NCBI GenBank assembly: GCA_003484685.1
Contig: DNBB01000019.1
Span: 1 to 9,113, forward strand
Length of the DNA: 9,113 nt
From: Candidatus Babelota bacterium
GTDB lineage: Bacteria > Babelota > Babeliae > Babelales > Babelaceae
Reading direction: 5' to 3'
In this document: positions 6,389 through 9,113 of the stretch, piece by piece
How positions within the stretch are numbered: the stretch's first letter is position 1
Layout of the letters: each line of letters starts with the position of its first letter
The notes under the pieces: model-generated
Database searches by the model: none
Told to the model about the DNA's origin: nothing
What the model saw: only the letters and a program-made list of their open reading frames with translations
Program-made: the position numbers and the translations under genes

Positions 6389-6465
6389 TTGCCCCCCAAC
6401 TTGATACTCTAAACAACAAGTTCACAAACTTTCTCTTTCATTATTTTAGAATTTTAGATCAAATT

Positions 6466-8292
6466 ATGAGCCAAAAACTGCCCTACGATTTACAAGATTT
6501 CACTCCCGACCGTATTCGCAACTTCTCCGTCATCGCCCATGTTGACCACGGAAAATCAACCCTTTGTGACCGTTTGCTTGAAGTAACCGGCACCATCTCA
6601 ACCCGGACGGAAAACAAGCAATTTTTGGATCAACTGCAAGTTGAACGAGAACGGGGCATTACCGTCAAGGCTCAAACCGCTTCGATGTTTTACACTAAGG
6701 ATGGAGTAACCTATCTACTCAACCTTATCGACACTCCCGGGCACGTGGACTTTAGCTATGAGGTATCACGCTCCCTGTATACCTGCCAGGGCGCATTGTT
6801 ACTTGTTGATGCAACCCAAGGCGCACAAGCGCAAACGGTCGCCAACTTTTACCTTGCGTTCGAACAAAACTTAACCATTATTCCGGTCATTAACAAAATT
6901 GATATCGCTTCCGCACTTCCTGATAAAGTTGAAGCCGAATTAAAAACGCTCTTTGATTTTGAACATGACCAAATTCTGCGCGCTTCGGCAAAATCAGGCA
7001 TTGGCATCAACGAAATCCTTGAAGCCGTAGTCGATCGCATACCTGCACCTAGTGCAGAAGCTGATGGACCGCTCAAATGTCTACTCTTTGATTCATGGTA
7101 TGATGATTATCAAGGCGTTATCGTCCTTATATCCGTACTCAGCGGATCCATATCAAAAGGTGAAATGGTTGAAGTCGCCTCAACCGGAAAAAAATACGAG
7201 GTCCTCGAGATTGGCTTACGAAGCCCCAGCCGCGTGCCTGTCGACACACTTTATGCAGGACAAGTTGGCTATCTTATTACCGGCATGAAGACCGTCCGTG
7301 AAGCACGGGTTGGTGACACCATCTATCAGTACAAAAAACCGGTCAAACCGCTTCCTGGCTTTAAGCCGGCACAACCTATGGTTTTTGCGGGAATTTATCC
7401 CGTTGATAACAGTGACTTTGAAAACTTGCGCGATGCTATTGAAAAGTTAGTTCTTAACGATGCCAGTGTCAGCGTAGAAAAGACTAGCTCTGCAGCATTG
7501 GGCATGGGCTTTCAATGCGGTTTTCTTGGCCTATTACACATGGACGTCTTTAAGCAGCGGCTTGAGCAAGAATATGGGCTTAATGTCATTGCCACCGCAC
7601 CAAGCGTGCTCTATGAAATTATCAAAACTAATGGCGAGGTGCTCAAAATTGGTAATCCATCAGAATTTCCTGATGGCCAACAAATCGAAGAAATTCGTGA
7701 ACCACTTATCAAAGCCACCATATTACTTCCCAAAAATTATGTCGGCGCTATCATCAAGTTATGCCAAGAACGCCGCGGTGAACAGCTCAATTTCTCCTAT
7801 TTGAGCGAAGACCGGGTTATCATGGTTTACAAGCTTCCCCTAAACGAAATAGCATCAGATTTTTATGACGAACTTAAGTCCGTAACCTCTGGATATGCAA
7901 GTTTAGATTATGAAACCGCCGGATATAAGGCTGCAAATCTGGTTAAAATGGACATCTTGTTATGTGGTAAACCTGTTGATGCACTTTCGCTTATTGTTCA
8001 CGAAGATAATGCTTATCGTATTGGACGTGACATCGTCCAAAAATTGCGTAAGACTATCCCGCGACAACAGTTTGAGGTCGTCATTCAAGCGGCAATTGGA
8101 GCCAAAATTCTTGCACGAGAAAGCGTTGCACCCGTGCGCAAAGATGTTATCGCCAAATGTTATGGTGGTGACATCACCCGAAAACGCAAGTTGCTTGAAA
8201 AACAAAAAGAAGGTAAAAAACGCATGAAACAGGTTGGTTCAGTCGAAGTGCCTCAAGAAGCGTTCTTTTCCATCTTAAAGAGCAAGGAGTAA
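6466..8292 (+). CDS. lepA: Elongation factor 4 (LepA), ribosome-associated GTPase
   Basis: A 608-aa translational GTPase. LepA/EF4 acts on the ribosome in the cytoplasm, is linked to back-translocation and to 30S biogenesis, and becomes important under ionic or acid stress. The GTPase motifs are complete: G1 AHVDHGKST (24-32), G2 RGIT with Thr66, G3 DTPGH with catalytic His93 (89-93), G4 NKID (143-146), G5 SAK (174-176). Domain 2 and the EF-G-like domains follow. From about residue 486 comes the LepA-specific C-terminal domain, with YGGDITRKRKLLEKQ from 566 and the lysine-rich KEGKKRMKQVGSVE tail, which separates it from EF-G, BipA and TetM. The length fits the usual about 600 aa. The frame is open back to a TTG at 6382, but that 28-residue extension is atypical and lacks a ribosome site. 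I chose the ATG at 6466, although its own Shine-Dalgarno is weak. It is followed by a coupled gene. Confidence 0.97.
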   Translation: MSQKLPYDLQDFTPDRIRNFSVIAHVDHGKSTLCDRLLEVTGTISTRTENKQFLDQLQVERERGITVKAQTASMFYTKDGVTYLLNLIDTPGHVDFSYEVSRSLYTCQGALLLVDATQGAQAQTVANFYLAFEQNLTIIPVINKIDIASALPDKVEAELKTLFDFEHDQILRASAKSGIGINEILEAVVDRIPAPSAEADGPLKCLLFDSWYDDYQGVIVLISVLSGSISKGEMVEVASTGKKYEVLEIGLRSPSRVPVDTLYAGQVGYLITGMKTVREARVGDTIYQYKKPVKPLPGFKPAQPMVFAGIYPVDNSDFENLRDAIEKLVLNDASVSVEKTSSAALGMGFQCGFLGLLHMDVFKQRLEQEYGLNVIATAPSVLYEIIKTNGEVLKIGNPSEFPDGQQIEEIREPLIKATILLPKNYVGAIIKLCQERRGEQLNFSYLSEDRVIMVYKLPLNEIASDFYDELKSVTSGYASLDYETAGYKAANLVKMDILLCGKPVDALSLIVHEDNAYRIGRDIVQKLRKTIPRQQFEVVIQAAIGAKILARESVAPVRKDVIAKCYGGDITRKRKLLEKQKEGKKRMKQVGSVEVPQEAFFSILKSKE

Positions 8293-8295
8293 TCA

Positions 8296-9113
8296 ATGTC
8301 GCGCATCTTTACAGGGCACATTCACCTTTTTCATGCATTTGATATTGGCGATGATATTAATTTTGAGCAAATCAAAAAAGAACAGCTGTTAATTCGCAAA
8401 CCAACACCGCTCCCTCGTTATTTTAAAAATTATCACAAACCATTCTCTGCAGAGTTACCCCATCCACACGCTCGTTCCTACGAAGGCCATGTACGACTCC
8501 ATCAATTTGGTGCCCTTTCGCTGCAGTACAAGGTACCATTTGAGCTCACATTTGAAGAATTGCGAGAATTTTTAAATACCATTGCCGATGAATTTACTGA
8601 ACAGAGCATCACCGATGCGTCAACGATCTTTAAAAGTATTGAACCAGCGATTCAAAAACCTAACTTCTTTCACATTAAAAAATCCTGCATCTTAATGCAT
8701 GTTAATCCAGATTCAGGAATTTCGGTAACCGAGCTCAAAGAAACATACGGCGGACAAATTGCTTCGTTACTTCGCTTTGATGACGAAACCCTTTCGGAAT
8801 ACAAAAAGAGCGAAATTCTTAAAAAAGCTTTTGGATATTATCGCGGCGACCTCATCGTAATTGATGGTTCAAGCGCATTTATCTATGATGATGATTACGA
8901 AGACGTTGTTGATCTCTTTGAATTTGCCAATATTCAGCATTTAGAGTTGCAATACTTTGACAAATTACTCGATAAACAGCTTTCAACGGCATACAATCGA
9001 GAGATTATCCCTCTCAACGCAAAAGAGCTCATTCCCTTTTGGAGCACGCTCAATATGAGCCAAACCCAAAAGTTAAGCATGCTGCAGGTCGAGATTTCGG
9101 TTATCACGGAGCG
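8296..9113 (+). CDS. Uncharacterised protein, 5' part (cut by right edge)
   Basis: An ATG at 8296-8298 begins 3 nt after the lepA stop codon. AAGGAG (8284-8289), inside the last lepA codons, sits 6 nt upstream, so translation is probably coupled to lepA. The frame stays open for 272 codons to the window edge. The N-terminus (MSRIFTGHIHLFHAFDIGDDI) is histidine-rich with no signal peptide. An acidic central region has FGYYRGDLIVIDG at about 179-191, FIYDDDYEDVVDLFEFAN at 195-212, and LELQYFDKLLDKQL at 216-229, followed by a probable helical segment. The layout, a globular part leading to LEFAN/LLELxYYDxLLD-like helices, resembles a bacterial hypothetical family I remember only vaguely, loosely like RMD1/DUF155 proteins. 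I do not assign a function. Base use matches lepA, so it looks like a native operon partner. Confidence 0.85.
   Translation, partial: MSRIFTGHIHLFHAFDIGDDINFEQIKKEQLLIRKPTPLPRYFKNYHKPFSAELPHPHARSYEGHVRLHQFGALSLQYKVPFELTFEELREFLNTIADEFTEQSITDASTIFKSIEPAIQKPNFFHIKKSCILMHVNPDSGISVTELKETYGGQIASLLRFDDETLSEYKKSEILKKAFGYYRGDLIVIDGSSAFIYDDDYEDVVDLFEFANIQHLELQYFDKLLDKQLSTAYNREIIPLNAKELIPFWSTLNMSQTQKLSMLQVEISVITE

Noticed and set aside
6192..6425. 77-codon minus-strand frame across the ankyrin end and the terminator
   Set aside because: It would be translated through the 36-nt palindrome and has no ribosome site or recognisable product.
6382..6465. 28-residue N-terminal extension of LepA from a TTG
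   Set aside because: It overlaps the right arm of the leader hairpin, lacks a Shine-Dalgarno, and has no counterpart in the LepA family.
7910..8227. 105-codon open frame in the +2 register inside lepA
   Set aside because: It lies wholly within the conserved LepA C-terminal domain, and its translation shows no domain and has no ribosome site.

Overview
This 9.1 kb bacterial window holds four complete genes of recognisable family, one complete ankyrin-repeat gene, and the 5' parts of two genes that run off the edges. It reads as standard genetic code with Shine-Dalgarno starts. A secreted cPLA2-like phospholipase, a secreted ankyrin-repeat protein and compact housekeeping genes suggest a host-associated or intracellular bacterium. 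Candidatus Dependentiae (TM6) is my best guess and Chlamydiae-like or other symbionts are alternatives. This is inference from gene content, not from a phylogenetic marker comparison.

Minus-strand half (1-4596). From right to left it carries a 620-aa protein with a signal peptide and a cPLA2/lysophospholipase catalytic domain, an ABC-F translation ATPase, a standalone prolyl-tRNA editing deacylase of YbaK/ProXp type starting 21 nt after the ABC-F stop (a likely two-gene operon), and at the extreme left the first 18 codons of a probable secreted protein.

Plus-strand half (4844-9113). It opens with a 475-aa signal-peptide ankyrin protein built from six units of a 39-residue, extended-loop type, followed by an unrecognised helical C-terminal region. 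A 36-nt perfect palindrome then acts as terminator. Next come lepA (elongation factor 4) with a structured leader, and a tightly coupled uncharacterised gene that is cut by the right edge.

The phospholipase and ankyrin genes are divergent around a 247-bp spacer with a similar TTGCAW-N18 promoter in each direction. They could be co-regulated, and both products should leave the cytoplasm, so they may form a small host-interaction module flanked by translation-maintenance genes (ABC-F, tRNA editing, LepA). The ankyrin gene is clearly more AT-rich than its neighbours. No tRNA, rRNA, insertion sequence or CRISPR array was seen, and no gene-free stretch exceeds 300 bases.
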